Below, one piece after another: positions 1 to 8,484 of a stretch of DNA of 64,000 nt. The notes beneath the pieces are model-generated. The model was not told the DNA's origin, made no database searches, and saw only the letters and a list, made by a program, of their open reading frames with translations. The first letter of the stretch is position 1. Each line of letters begins with the position of its first letter. Both the position numbers and the translations under genes were made by a program. The stretch is from Roseovarius sp. MMSF_3359 (GTDB taxonomy: Bacteria > Pseudomonadota > Alphaproteobacteria > Rhodobacterales > Rhodobacteraceae), in the NCBI RefSeq assembly GCF_030733385.1, contig NZ_JASHJC010000001.1, forward strand, positions 434,001-498,000, read 5' to 3'.

Positions 1-336
1 TTCATTCAATTCGCCGATCGAATGCCAGTAGGCGGCGACGAAAAGGCTGATGATCCCCAACCAAGCGGTTGTGAGTATAACTGATGACGAAATAAATCGA
101 ATTGAGAGAGATCGTGACCCAAATATGGCGTCGAATGCCGATGAAACAATATCTCTAACATCAGATACACTGGAAAACTTGACAAACTCCTCAATGCGGT
201 CGATTAGACGCGACTTGATCTCATCATTCGCCTCTTTTTCGGCCCATGCCGAAATCGATAGCAAAAATGCACCACATGCCAAGCCGATGGTGATCGAAGA
301 TGCGTTGGAAACTGTTTCAACAAGATAATCTATCAT
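1..336 (-). CDS. Membrane protein, partial (3' part beyond left edge)
   Basis: An uninterrupted reading frame starts at ATG 334-336 on the minus strand and is still open at base 1, giving 112 residues. Two hydrophobic segments are visible, about residues 12-32 and 80-103, with a charged stretch between them (Lys/Glu/Asp/Arg rich, residues 33-50). That is the look of a small integral membrane protein whose remainder lies outside the window. The DNA is AT-richer than the genes to the right. No clear ribosome binding site precedes the ATG, and the codon bias is not the high-GC3 type of the core genes, which suggests acquired or poorly adapted DNA. I do not recognise a family. The small plus-strand and out-of-phase frames in the same place lack any family signal. 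Confidence 0.55.
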   Translation of the reverse strand, partial: MIDYLVETVSNASSITIGLACGAFLLSISAWAEKEANDEIKSRLIDRIEEFVKFSSVSDVRDIVSSAFDAIFGSRSLSIRFISSSVILTTAWLGIISLFVAAYWHSIGELNE

Positions 337-690
337 ACCGATGGAAACCGAGTATTCACGCCAAAGTCAGATGCAACAAGGGAAACGTTAGCCCGAATTC
401 CGATCGCCTTCAAATGGGTTTGGAGCTGAACGCAACGACGGATCGCGACCGTTGAACCCTACGGCAATCACAAGTCGTCCGACTGCGTGGGCTCATGTTA
501 ACAATTATTGGTTTGCCCTAAAATGACTGCTGACCGAATAGTCGATAAAGTCTCTTGCCGTTAATCATTTTCAAAACCAAGTTTGTTTTGTCACACCGTC
601 GGACAGAATCAAAAAAGCCGACATTCACGCAATCCGCAGCATCTGTAGAGATGGGCTCAATGCAGGTATTTCCTGAAAGCGCGGCCGTCT
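337..690. other. Gene-free, AT-rich intergenic stretch
   Basis: About 350 bases between the left-edge membrane protein and the rpsU terminator, with no convincing coding frame on either strand. It is AT-rich compared with the core genes. I see no recognisable IS ends, tRNA or RNA family. It may be the boundary of an acquired segment, but no repeats are visible that would mark it. Confidence 0.5.
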
Positions 691-725
691 AAAACGACAA
701 ACCCCCGTGGCAAGGCCTCGGGGGT
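691..725 (-). terminator. Rho-independent terminator of rpsU
   Basis: The arms ACCCCCG (701-707) and CGGGGGT (719-725) form a GC stem with an 11-nt loop. Read on the minus strand the stem is followed by a T-rich tail (TTGTCGTTTT). It lies about 40 bases beyond the rpsU stop codon. Confidence 0.85.
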
Positions 726-763
726 CATCTCGTTTTCAGTGCTGAAAAGCTACGATCGAGGTC

Positions 764-970
764 TTAAAGCAGACCTTCACGCTGGGCTTTCTTGCGTGCC
801 AGTTTACGGGCACGGCGGATCGCTTCAGCTTTCTCGCGCGCTTTTTTCTCGGACGGTTTCTCGAAATGTTGCTTGAGCTTCATTTCACGAAAAACGCCTT
901 CGCGCTGCAGCTTTTTCTTCAGGGCACGAAGCGCCTGATCGACATTGTTGTCGCGAACACTAACCTGCAT
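764..970 (-). CDS. rpsU: 30S ribosomal protein S21
   Basis: A 68-residue basic protein with the S21 signature: N-terminal [20 protein letters not shown], a central REGVFREMK segment, and a Lys/Arg-rich C-terminal tail typical of the alphaproteobacterial form. It binds late to the 30S subunit near the anti-Shine-Dalgarno region of 16S rRNA. The length matches the family. A strong purine-rich ribosome binding site (AGGAAGGTGGT) lies just upstream of the ATG. The gene is monocistronic with its own terminator and is divergent from the COQ9 gene, an arrangement common in Rhodobacterales. Confidence 0.97.
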   Translation of the reverse strand: MQVSVRDNNVDQALRALKKKLQREGVFREMKLKQHFEKPSEKKAREKAEAIRRARKLARKKAQREGLL

Positions 971-1078
971 GTGGTGTCACCACCTTCCTAAGTTAAAGTT
1001 GCAAGAGTTTGCAGGAAGTGGCCGTATAGCAAAGCGCATTTGTTTTGTCTAGGGTGGCGCCAAGCGATGGAGAACATG

Positions 1079-1768
1079 ATGTCAGACCCTGAAATCAAGG
1101 CCAAACTGCTCGAAGCCGCAAGGAATCATGTGCCTTTTGACGGCTGGAGCGAGGCGATGTTTCGCGCCGCCATAGACGATGCCGGAATCGAGCCGGGCCT
1201 CGCCCGGGCGGTCTGTCCGCGCGGGGCAGTCGATTTGGCACTGGCCTATCACGAGGCGGGCGATGCGGCGATGCTGGAAGCCATCGAAGCGGCCGATCTT
1301 GATGAAATGAAGTTCCGTGACCGGGTGGCCTTTGCCGTGCGCGCACGACTTGAGGCGGTTGATGATAAGGAGTTGGTGCGCCGGGGCATGGCGCTCTTTT
1401 CGCTTCCGATCTATGCACCGGAGGGTGCGCAGGCGGTCTGGGCCACCTGCGACCGGATTTGGGTGGCGTTGGGGGACACGTCGAATGACATCAACTGGTA
1501 CACCAAGCGCATGACGCTGTCGGGGGTCTACAGTACCACGGTGCTCTATTGGCTGGGCGATGACAGCCCGGACCACCAGGCGACATGGGAATTCCTCGAC
1601 CGCCGGATCGGGGACGTGATGCAGATCGAGAAAGTCAAAGCGCAGTTTCGCGAGAACAAGCTGGCCAGCACGTTGATGGCCGGGCCGCTGGCGTTTCTGG
1701 GCAAGATACGGGCGCCGCAACCGGGGCAGCAGACCGGAATGCCGGGCCGCTGGAACGGACCGCAATAG
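1079..1768 (+). CDS. COQ9 family ubiquinone-biosynthesis lipid-binding protein
   Basis: A 229-residue protein of the COQ9 family, TetR-fold proteins that present lipid precursors to the ubiquinone hydroxylase step. The N-terminal helix block (KLLEAARNHVPFDGWSEAMF) and the C-terminal LDRRIGDVMQIEK segment are characteristic. The frame can be extended upstream to a TTG at 1040, but the ATG at 1079 is preferred: a GGAG motif sits about 7 nt before it and the resulting MSDPEIK start fits the family. It is followed 14 nt later by a quinone oxidoreductase gene, so the two are probably co-transcribed and both act in quinone metabolism. Divergent from rpsU. Confidence 0.9.
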   Translation: MSDPEIKAKLLEAARNHVPFDGWSEAMFRAAIDDAGIEPGLARAVCPRGAVDLALAYHEAGDAAMLEAIEAADLDEMKFRDRVAFAVRARLEAVDDKELVRRGMALFSLPIYAPEGAQAVWATCDRIWVALGDTSNDINWYTKRMTLSGVYSTTVLYWLGDDSPDHQATWEFLDRRIGDVMQIEKVKAQFRENKLASTLMAGPLAFLGKIRAPQPGQQTGMPGRWNGPQ

Positions 1769-1782
1769 TCAAGGAGCAGGGC

Positions 1783-2766
1783 ATGAGCCAAACCATGAAT
1801 GCCGTCGAAATCACCCAAGCCGGCGGGCCGGAGGTGTTGCAGATGACCCAGCGCCCGGTGCCGGCCCCGAATGTCGGAGAGGTCGTGATCCGGCTGGCCT
1901 ATGCGGGTGTGAACCGCCCCGATGCGCTGCAACGCGCCGGGCTTTATGCGCCGCCGCCGACGGCCAGCGATCTGCCGGGGCTGGAGGGCGCGGGAGAGAT
2001 CGTCGCCGTCGGCGAGGGGGCGAATGGATGGCGCGTCGGCGACCAGGTTTGCGCGCTGTTGCCCGGTGGCGGTTATGCGGAATACGTGGCCACCCCCGCG
2101 GCCCATTGCCTGCCGATCCCCGCGGGCATGCCGCTCGATCAGGCGGCCTGCCTGCCGGAGACCTTCTTTACCGTCTGGTCCAATGTCTTCATGCGCGGCG
2201 GCCTGAAAGCCGGGGAGCGGTTTCTCGTGCATGGCGGCTCAAGCGGCATCGGCACCACCGCGATCCAACTGGCCCATGCCTTCGGCGCGCGGGTTTTCAC
2301 CACCGCCGGGTCGGACGAAAAATGCGCGGTGTGCCGTGATCTGGGTGCGGAACAGGCGATCAACTACCGCGAAGGCGATTTCGTCGAGGTGATGCGTGCC
2401 GAGGGAGGTGCCAACCTGATCCTCGACATGGTCGGCGGCGACTACCTGCCGCGCAACGTGAAGAGCCTCGCGGACGAAGGCCGGCTGGTGCAGATCGCTT
2501 TCCTGCAAGGCCCCAAGGTCGCGTTGAACTTCGCGCAGGTGATGATGCGTCGCCTCATCATCACCGGCAGTACCTTGCGCCCGCAAAGCGATCTGGCCAA
2601 GGCGGCCATTGCCGAGGCGCTACGGTCCGAGGTCTGGCCCCTGCTGGAGGCGGGCCGTGTGAAACCGGTGATGGACAGCGAGTTTGCCATGGCCGATGCC
2701 GCCGATGCCCATACCCGGATGGAAAGCAGCGGTCATATCGGCAAGATCGTCCTCAAGGTTGCCTGA
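1783..2766 (+). CDS. NAD(P)H quinone oxidoreductase, zinc-independent MDR family
   Basis: A 327-residue medium-chain dehydrogenase/reductase without the structural and catalytic zinc ligands, of the PIG3/quinone oxidoreductase type. Visible features are a GroES-like N-terminal half (EVVIRLAYAGVNRPDALQRAG) and a Rossmann domain with VHGGSSGIGTTAIQLA near residue 145, the cofactor-binding fingerprint. The ATG at 1783 follows an AAGGAG ribosome binding site with good spacing; the longer frame from 1585 runs inside COQ9 and is rejected. It probably reduces quinones or enones in the cytosol. The next gene begins 4 nt after its stop codon, so it lies in a short operon. Confidence 0.9.
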   Translation: MSQTMNAVEITQAGGPEVLQMTQRPVPAPNVGEVVIRLAYAGVNRPDALQRAGLYAPPPTASDLPGLEGAGEIVAVGEGANGWRVGDQVCALLPGGGYAEYVATPAAHCLPIPAGMPLDQAACLPETFFTVWSNVFMRGGLKAGERFLVHGGSSGIGTTAIQLAHAFGARVFTTAGSDEKCAVCRDLGAEQAINYREGDFVEVMRAEGGANLILDMVGGDYLPRNVKSLADEGRLVQIAFLQGPKVALNFAQVMMRRLIITGSTLRPQSDLAKAAIAEALRSEVWPLLEAGRVKPVMDSEFAMADAADAHTRMESSGHIGKIVLKVA

Positions 2767-2770
2767 CGCG

Positions 2771-3883
2771 ATGCAACTCGTCATCCTTGCCCTCGCCCTT
2801 CTGAGCCTCGGCCTCAGCGCCGTTGCGATCACCCGGCAGCAGCCCTTGAACTGGCGGTTTGCGGTGGCAGAGGTCGCAACAACGAACGCCGCCCCGCGGT
2901 TCGAGACGATTTTCGACTATACCGCGCCCGAGGGACAGGCGCATTCGCCGGGCATCGTGCAGGAAGAGGGGCGATTTTCCATCGTCTGGTTCGAGGGTTC
3001 CGAAGAGGCGCAGGCCGATGTGGATATCCATGCGGCGCATTTCTCCCGGGCCGGAGAGACATGGCAGGCCACCGAGCCCGCACCGTACGCGACGCGCGCC
3101 TCATTGGGGTCCGCCTTCGAGCCGCAGCAACTGGTCGTGACCCTGGGCAACACGATCCAGAACGAGGCGGCAGAGAATGCGCTTTACGCCACCGTGGTCT
3201 CGGTTGGCGGTTGGGCGATGGCCTCGGTCGCCGGTGTGCGCATGGGGCCGGATGGACCCGCCTCGGCGCGCAAGCTGAACCTCTCGCCGCTTCTTAACCG
3301 GTCACACCTGGTGAAGTCGCCGATGGTTGAATACGAGGATGGCAGTCATGGCTTGCCCGCCTATTTCGAGATGGGCAGCGCCTATGCCTTGCTGGCACGG
3401 ATGGACGCGCAGGGGCGTGTCATTGACACCCGCCGGATGCCCGCGAAAGGCGTCAAGGCGATCCAGCCGATGATCGTGCCGCTGGACACCACCCGCGCCG
3501 TCGCCTTCCTGCGGGATTTCGACCCCAGTTGGAAACTCTGGATCAGTCGAACCAATGATGGCGGCCAGACCTGGTCCGAGGTCACCCCCACGGACGTCGC
3601 GAATTCGAGCGCCCCGGTCGCGGCGCTATCGCTCGGGGGCGACCGTATCCTGGCGGTGATGAATGACGATGCGGAAAGGCGCCACGAATTGCGCATGTCC
3701 TTGTCGGAGGATGGCGGCAATAGCTGGCGGATGATCCACCGGCTCCGCGATGACGCAGGCGACGCGCGTTATCCCATGCTGCGCCGCTTGCCGTCGGGCG
3801 ATATCCTTCTGACCTATTCGCACAGCACGAAGCGCGGCATTCGCGCGCATCTCTTCAATGAGCCTTGGGTGGCGGCGCAATGA
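2771..3883 (+). CDS. Exported sialidase-like (BNR/Asp-box) protein
   Basis: A 370-residue protein with an N-terminal hydrophobic segment (LVILALALLSLGLSAVAI) that is a signal peptide or membrane anchor. Two Asp-box motifs are visible in the C-terminal half, SRTNDGGQTW and SLSEDGGNSW, the S-x-D-x-G-x-x-W repeats of six-bladed sialidase propellers. Bacterial members of this exo-alpha-sialidase-like family are often not proven sialidases, so the substrate is unknown. The ATG at 2771 is 4 nt after the upstream stop codon. It overlaps the following membrane protein gene by ATGA, so the two are translationally coupled and probably work together at the envelope, perhaps on an exopolysaccharide. Confidence 0.8.
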   Translation: MQLVILALALLSLGLSAVAITRQQPLNWRFAVAEVATTNAAPRFETIFDYTAPEGQAHSPGIVQEEGRFSIVWFEGSEEAQADVDIHAAHFSRAGETWQATEPAPYATRASLGSAFEPQQLVVTLGNTIQNEAAENALYATVVSVGGWAMASVAGVRMGPDGPASARKLNLSPLLNRSHLVKSPMVEYEDGSHGLPAYFEMGSAYALLARMDAQGRVIDTRRMPAKGVKAIQPMIVPLDTTRAVAFLRDFDPSWKLWISRTNDGGQTWSEVTPTDVANSSAPVAALSLGGDRILAVMNDDAERRHELRMSLSEDGGNSWRMIHRLRDDAGDARYPMLRRLPSGDILLTYSHSTKRGIRAHLFNEPWVAAQ

Positions 3884-4431
3884 TCGGGGCGCTGACATAT
3901 GCCTCGGTCGCCGTATTGCTGGGCTGGGTGGTCTATGCGTTGACAGGGCTTTTCGCGTCGGTGCCGGTGGCGCTGGTGGCGGGCGCTCTGGTCGGGGCGC
4001 TGACGGTTCTGGTCTTCCGCGATACCATTGCGATCCGGGGTTTCGTTGCTTTGCTTGGCCCCATCGGCATCGTGCTGCCCCTTCTGGCGCTGCGCCACGC
4101 CGCAGCAGGCGCAGGTGTCCCGATCGTCCCGTTCGGCACGGTCGAACTCCTGATCTTCGTCACGCTCTACATGGGCTTCATCGCGACCTCCATGGGCGTG
4201 ATCCCCGTCGATCTTTACCGATACGGATATGCGCCGATCCCGGTGGCGGTGATGGTTCTGGTCCTTTGCGCCTATGGCGCGATAACCGGTAATCTATTCA
4301 TCCCCGTTGTGGCCGTCGCTGGGCAGGCTTTGTGGGTGACGGGCTGGGGCAGCAGCAACTGGTTTGACCATGTGACGCACGCGCTGCTGGTGCCCATCAT
4401 TTTTGTGGTGCTGATCCTGCGCCTGCTCTGA
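3880..4431 (+). CDS. Integral membrane protein, unknown function
   Basis: A 183-residue, strongly hydrophobic protein with about six predicted membrane segments running the whole length (for example residues 8-28, 30-50, 55-75, 90-110, 120-140 and 165-183) and very few charged residues. Its ATG overlaps the stop codon of the sialidase-like gene (ATGA), which decides the start and implies coupled translation. No catalytic motif is seen. Pairing with an exported BNR-repeat protein is its only functional clue. Confidence 0.75.
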   Translation: MIGALTYASVAVLLGWVVYALTGLFASVPVALVAGALVGALTVLVFRDTIAIRGFVALLGPIGIVLPLLALRHAAAGAGVPIVPFGTVELLIFVTLYMGFIATSMGVIPVDLYRYGYAPIPVAVMVLVLCAYGAITGNLFIPVVAVAGQALWVTGWGSSNWFDHVTHALLVPIIFVVLILRLL

Positions 4432-4433
4432 TC

Positions 4434-4883
4434 CTACAAGATGTCGAGCGAGACCTTCACCCTGTCCATGACCACGTTGGAGGTAAACCGGCTGACATTT
4501 GACTGGTCAAAGAAATAGGCCTGGGTGAATTCCTCGTATTCCTTGATGTTCTTGACCACGACCACGAGGATGAAATCCGCCTCACCTGTGGTGTAGTAAC
4601 ACTGCTGCACCGCCGGCGCGTCCCGCATCTTGCGTTTGAACGCGTCCAGGTACATCCGGTTTTCGCGCTCCAGAACCACCTGCACGATGACGGTCATGTC
4701 CCGGCCGATCTTGTCGGGAGACAGCACCGCGATTTCGCTTTCGATGACACCGGTGTCACGCAGTTTCTTGAGCCGTTTCTGAACCGCGGGCGGAGACAGG
4801 CCCACCTCGGCGCTGAGGGCATCCGCGGTCAGGCGGGCATTGCCCTGGACCAGTTTCAATATCTGAAGGTCTTTATCGTCCAT
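4434..4883 (-). CDS. Lrp/AsnC family transcriptional regulator
   Basis: A 149-residue Lrp-type regulator. The N-terminal winged helix-turn-helix covers about residues 1-60 (MDDKDLQILKLVQGNARLTA, LGLSPPAVQKRLKKLRDTG-like core), followed by a RAM ligand-binding domain with CYYTTGEADFILVVVV near residues 95-110. The start at 4883 is chosen because the upstream extension to 4994 has no family similarity. It is convergent with the membrane protein gene (2-nt gap) and lies downstream of, and on the same strand as, the diaminopropionate ammonia-lyase pair, so it is the likely amino-acid-responsive regulator of that pair. A short inverted repeat, TTCGGC/GCCGAA at 4934-4949, lies about 50 nt upstream and could be part of an autoregulatory site. 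Confidence 0.93.
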   Translation of the reverse strand: MDDKDLQILKLVQGNARLTADALSAEVGLSPPAVQKRLKKLRDTGVIESEIAVLSPDKIGRDMTVIVQVVLERENRMYLDAFKRKMRDAPAVQQCYYTTGEADFILVVVVKNIKEYEEFTQAYFFDQSNVSRFTSNVVMDRVKVSLDIL

Positions 4884-5118
4884 GTTCCGATTTCTGTCGT
4901 TCTCGGCCGCTTTAGCTATCAAATTTATCACAATTCGGCTTGGGCCGAAAGTAACCCATGCGAAGTACCGGACCATGACGGCGCAGCGGGACACGGGCTT
5001 GCCGCAGCTTCCGGCCTCTGATGGCGACCAGGTCTAGATATCTTAATTGATTGCGACCAAATGAATTCACGCCCTAAACCAACCGTCCAAGCAGTGATCT
5101 GTGACCGGCACGGTCAAA

Positions 5119-5158
5119 TGCCCACCCCGCGCCGAATTCGTGTCCGATGGGGTGGGCA
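5119..5158 (-). terminator. Hairpin after the dpaL operon, possible terminator
   Basis: Perfect 10-bp arms TGCCCACCCC (5119-5128) and GGGGTGGGCA (5149-5158) with a 20-nt loop, 33 bases beyond the dpaL stop. On the minus strand the stem is followed only by TTTG, so termination would be weak. A second small inverted repeat, TGACCG-GCA-CGGTCA (5102-5116), directly abuts it. The 307-base gap 4884-5190 otherwise contains the Lrp promoter region and no gene. Confidence 0.5.
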
Positions 5159-5190
5159 GTATAGCGGCCTGTCTGGAAGGGGAGGAGGTG

Positions 5191-6384
5191 TCAGGCTGCG
5201 TCGCGACCTTCCATGATCATCTCGAATATCTCGGGATCGGTCACACCTTCGGAGCCGATCAGAAGCACCCGGGACCGGTTGTCGATGCCCAGATCGGCGG
5301 AGAGATCGGCACTCTCCCGCAGGGCTATGAGCGCGGCCAACCCGGCGACGGCGCTTTCCCCGGCTTCAATGTCAGGGTCGCCCTCCAGCGGGCGCGCCAA
5401 CAGGCGCACGGTTGGCCCGACAAGCGTGTCGGGGATGGTCAGGAAATCGCCGGCCTCTTCGGCAAGGATTTCCCAGGCCAGTTCTGACGGCTCGCCGCAG
5501 GAAAGCCCCGCCATGATGGTTTCTTCGGCGATGGCAACATTCGTGGCCTGCCCGGATTTGGCGCTCTCAAAGAGGCAGGCGGCGAGCTCGGGCTCCACGA
5601 TGATGACGCGCGGCGCGGTATCGCCCCAATACTGCCGAAGCGCGGCTGCGACGCCTGCGGCCAGCCCGCCAACGCCGCCCTGAAGGAACACATGGGTGGG
5701 AGCCTCAGGCATCGCATCGCAGATCTCCTGCACCATCACGCCGTACCCTGCCATCACGTCGCGCGGTGGCAGTGAATAGCCCGGCCACGACGTGTCGGAA
5801 ACCACGAACCAGCCATTGGCTTCGGCCTCGTCCTTGGCCAGCCTGACAGACTCGTCGTAATCGCCGTCGATGCGGATCACATCTGCGCCAAGCTCACGCA
5901 TCGCTGCGGCGCGGCCCTCGCTCACCTCGGCGTGGATATAGATGCGGCAGGGCACCCCATACCGCTGACAGCCCCAGGCAAGCGATCGGCCGTGATTGCC
6001 ATCGGTGGCCGAGACCAGCGTGATCTCTGCCACCGTATCCGCATAGGTGCCGTCGCGGATATCTGACAGGCTCACCTCATGGCCAAGGCGGTGCGACACC
6101 TCGCGCTGCAGCACCCGCTGTGCCGAATAGGAGCCGCCAAGCGCCTTGAAACTGCCCAGGCCAAAGCGCGGCCCCTCGTGCTTGTAGTGGATCTCTCCCA
6201 CGCCAATCCGGGAAGCCAGGGCGCCGAGAGAGATCAACGGGGTTGGCGCATAGCCGTCCCATTGCGTGATCTCCGCACGGGCCGTGGCAAAATCCTCGGG
6301 GCTCAACACGCGCAGGGCGGCATCGCCGGTCTTGCGGGCGGCGGCGACATGGGCAGGGCGGGCAGGGGGGAGAAGGGTTGTCAT
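5191..6384 (-). CDS. dpaL: Diaminopropionate ammonia-lyase
   Basis: A 397-residue fold-type II pyridoxal-phosphate enzyme of the DpaL/YgeX family, which splits 2,3-diaminopropionate into pyruvate and two ammonia. Visible: the Schiff-base lysine in GLGSFKALGG (Lys80), the substrate/PLP segment SATDGNHGRSLAWG, and the phosphate-binding glycine loop QGGVGGLAAGVA. Length matches the family. The ATG at 6384 is chosen because the upstream extension is the antisense of the neighbouring gene. It starts 4 nt after the stop of the upstream M20 amidohydrolase, so the pair is an operon. An N-acyl or peptide-linked diaminopropionate precursor released by the amidohydrolase would fit; this is inference. 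Confidence 0.93.
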   Translation of the reverse strand: MTTLLPPARPAHVAAARKTGDAALRVLSPEDFATARAEITQWDGYAPTPLISLGALASRIGVGEIHYKHEGPRFGLGSFKALGGSYSAQRVLQREVSHRLGHEVSLSDIRDGTYADTVAEITLVSATDGNHGRSLAWGCQRYGVPCRIYIHAEVSEGRAAAMRELGADVIRIDGDYDESVRLAKDEAEANGWFVVSDTSWPGYSLPPRDVMAGYGVMVQEICDAMPEAPTHVFLQGGVGGLAAGVAAALRQYWGDTAPRVIIVEPELAACLFESAKSGQATNVAIAEETIMAGLSCGEPSELAWEILAEEAGDFLTIPDTLVGPTVRLLARPLEGDPDIEAGESAVAGLAALIALRESADLSADLGIDNRSRVLLIGSEGVTDPEIFEMIMEGRDAA

Positions 6385-6388
6385 GTCT

Positions 6389-7534
6389 CTATCCGTTTTT
6401 GAGGGGCAGGCGGTCCCGCACCAGTGCGGCCCAGAAGGCGGCCCCGATGGGGAGCAGGTCGTCATTGAAATCGTAGTCGGCGGCGTGCAGGGGCTGCCCG
6501 TGCGGGCCGTCCGTTCCATTGCCAAGCAGCAGGAAACACCCCGGCACGGCGGCGCTGAAATGCGCGAAGTCTTCGGAAAAGCTCATCGGGGGGCGGTCCG
6601 GGATCGTCTCGCACCCCTGCGATTGTGCAACCCGGATGACGGCTTCGGTCGGCGCTTCGGCATTGATGGCTTCGATGAACTCGGTGTTGAACGTCATCTC
6701 GACACCAACACCGTGTGCGGCGGCGATGCCCTCGGTGATCTGGCGCATGAAACCGGCCACGGCTTCGCGATCTTCCGGCACCCGCGCCCGCACGTCGCCC
6801 TTCAGGACCGCATGCCCGGGCAGGACATTACGCTGCCCGTCGGTGATGAACTCGGTGACCGAGACCACGGCGCCGCAGCTTGGCGCCATCTTGCGCGCAA
6901 CGATGGTCTGCAACGCGGTGACCATCTCGGCGCCCACGGTGATCGCATCCACGCCCACATGGGGCATCGACGCATGGCCGCCCTTGCCGGTGATCTCTAT
7001 CTCGAAAAGGCTCTCGCTGGCGCAGATCTGTCCGACACGGGTAGAAACCTGGCCCACCGGCGCACCGGGCAGGTTGTGAATGCCGTAGACCTCGTCGATG
7101 GGAAACCGTTCCAGCACCCCCTCGTCAATCATTGCCCTCGCGCCCAGCCCATGTTCTTCGTTGGGTTGAAAGAGAAACACGACCGTGCCGTCGTAATCAT
7201 GCGACTGGCTTAAGAGTTCCGCCGCGCCAAGAAGCATCGTGGTATGCCCGTCATGGCCGCAGGCATGCATGACACCGGGGTTTTCCGAGGCGTAATCATG
7301 GGTGCTCGTCTCAAGGATCGGCAGCGCATCCATGTCCGCGCGCAACCCGATGGCCCGGTTACCGCCGCCCGCGCGCAGGATACCGACCACGCCCGCACCC
7401 TCGTGGACCTCAAGGCCAAGCCCGCGCAGGGTTTCGGCCACTTTCGCCTTGGTGCGCACCTCGTCAAACCCCAACTCGGGGTCGCGGTGAAATTCGCGGC
7501 GCATCGCCGTCAACCTGTCGTGAAACCCATCCAT
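6389..7534 (-). CDS. M20 family amidohydrolase (hippurate hydrolase-like)
   Basis: A 381-residue metallo-amidohydrolase of the M20D family. Metal ligands are visible in MHACGHDGHTTM (Cys92, His94) and QPNEEHG (Glu126/Glu127), and the dimerisation segment GKGGHASMPHVGVDA is present. Relatives remove acyl groups from N-acyl amino acids or hydrolyse hippurate. The ATG at 7534 is preceded by AAGGA at suitable spacing, which decides against the longer frame to 7582. It is the first gene of a two-gene minus-strand operon with dpaL, so the expected product is an amino acid related to diaminopropionate. Confidence 0.9.
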   Translation of the reverse strand: MDGFHDRLTAMRREFHRDPELGFDEVRTKAKVAETLRGLGLEVHEGAGVVGILRAGGGNRAIGLRADMDALPILETSTHDYASENPGVMHACGHDGHTTMLLGAAELLSQSHDYDGTVVFLFQPNEEHGLGARAMIDEGVLERFPIDEVYGIHNLPGAPVGQVSTRVGQICASESLFEIEITGKGGHASMPHVGVDAITVGAEMVTALQTIVARKMAPSCGAVVSVTEFITDGQRNVLPGHAVLKGDVRARVPEDREAVAGFMRQITEGIAAAHGVGVEMTFNTEFIEAINAEAPTEAVIRVAQSQGCETIPDRPPMSFSEDFAHFSAAVPGCFLLLGNGTDGPHGQPLHAADYDFNDDLLPIGAAFWAALVRDRLPLKNG

Positions 7535-7675
7535 AGCGGGATCCTTGCTCCTGTTTCTCGCAGGATACGTAAACTCGACCATGGATTTGCGTCAAAGATT
7601 GACCAAAGCACGAGAAATCAGAGATAAATCTGACGTTTACGCGATTATTTTCGGACGACGGCCCGTTGGCGTGTG

Positions 7676-8167
7676 TCAGGCCCCGGCGGCCACGTCATAC
7701 TCGATCTCGTGTTCATCGCCTGCGGAATGATCCTCCGCCTGCACCGTGTATTTGACCGCGACCTGCTCAAAGGTGATCGATACCCGTTCGCTGATCGTGG
7801 TCAGCGGATCATCCACGCCGTCATTGAAGAGACCATAGGCTGAGATCGCGCAATTGGTCAGGGTGATGACCAGATAGTCGAGATGCACGTCGCCACTGTC
7901 TTTCCGGACGCTGAGGACGATTTCGTCAAAGCTCTTGCCCTGCATGGCGGCCAGCGCGAGATAGGGCGAACTGGCATCATAGAACTTGTGCACCTCCAGC
8001 GGCGAAACAATCGCCCGCTGCCGCGTCCGCCCGCTCCCGGGGCGCGCCGCCTTGGCCTTCTGCGCCACGCCCCACTCGATGCCGTGAATGTCGATCTCAT
8101 CCTCATGCCCCGCCCGCTTGCTCTCTCCCGCAATGTCCGGAACTTTCAAAAAACCAGTGATCGGCAT
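7676..8167 (-). CDS. hcp: Hcp-family type VI secretion tube/effector protein
   Basis: A 163-residue Hcp-family protein. Family features are the start MPITGFLKVPDIAGES, the motif IDIHGIEWG, and a C-terminal beta-rich segment (ITFEQVAVKYTVQA). Hcp forms the hexameric rings of the T6SS tube and can carry effectors. It has a strong GGAGGG ribosome binding site. No other T6SS component (vgrG, tssB/C, clpV) is present in the window, so it is an orphan. It lies downstream of, and on the same strand as, an unrecognised 383-residue gene with a 317-base gap between them. Orphan Hcps often serve a T6SS locus elsewhere. Confidence 0.88.
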   Translation of the reverse strand: MPITGFLKVPDIAGESKRAGHEDEIDIHGIEWGVAQKAKAARPGSGRTRQRAIVSPLEVHKFYDASSPYLALAAMQGKSFDEIVLSVRKDSGDVHLDYLVITLTNCAISAYGLFNDGVDDPLTTISERVSITFEQVAVKYTVQAEDHSAGDEHEIEYDVAAGA

Positions 8168-8484
8168 AACCGTCCCTCCAAATGAATTTCAACTATGGGA
8201 GGAGTGTAGCACAGCCCATTGCCCCCGCGAAGCCGCGACTTCCCTGAACGAAATGCCTGACACGCAAGCCGAATGTCCAACCCGCGCGGTGTCAAGGCCG
8301 CAGGCCGCCGCGCGATCGCCAGACCGCCCGCAAGGGCTGGCGATTTCTGAGGTTAGCATTTTCATTTGAGGCCAAAATGACTTGGCAAAGATAAAATGCC
8401 ACGAACTGATGTTGGCCCGCCATCCCGCGGTCTGGCAATCGCGCGGCTCTCGCAATCGTCGTAGGATGGGGTTCAATTCATTCT
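8168..8484. other. Gene-free gap between hcp and the 383-aa gene
   Basis: 317 bases without a convincing coding frame. It contains an inverted repeat ATCGCCAG (8315-8322)/CTGGCGAT (8337-8344) with a 14-nt loop, followed by TTTCT on the plus strand. No plus-strand gene precedes it, so its role is unclear. An AT-rich patch around 8350-8400 could hold the hcp promoter on the minus strand. Confidence 0.45.
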
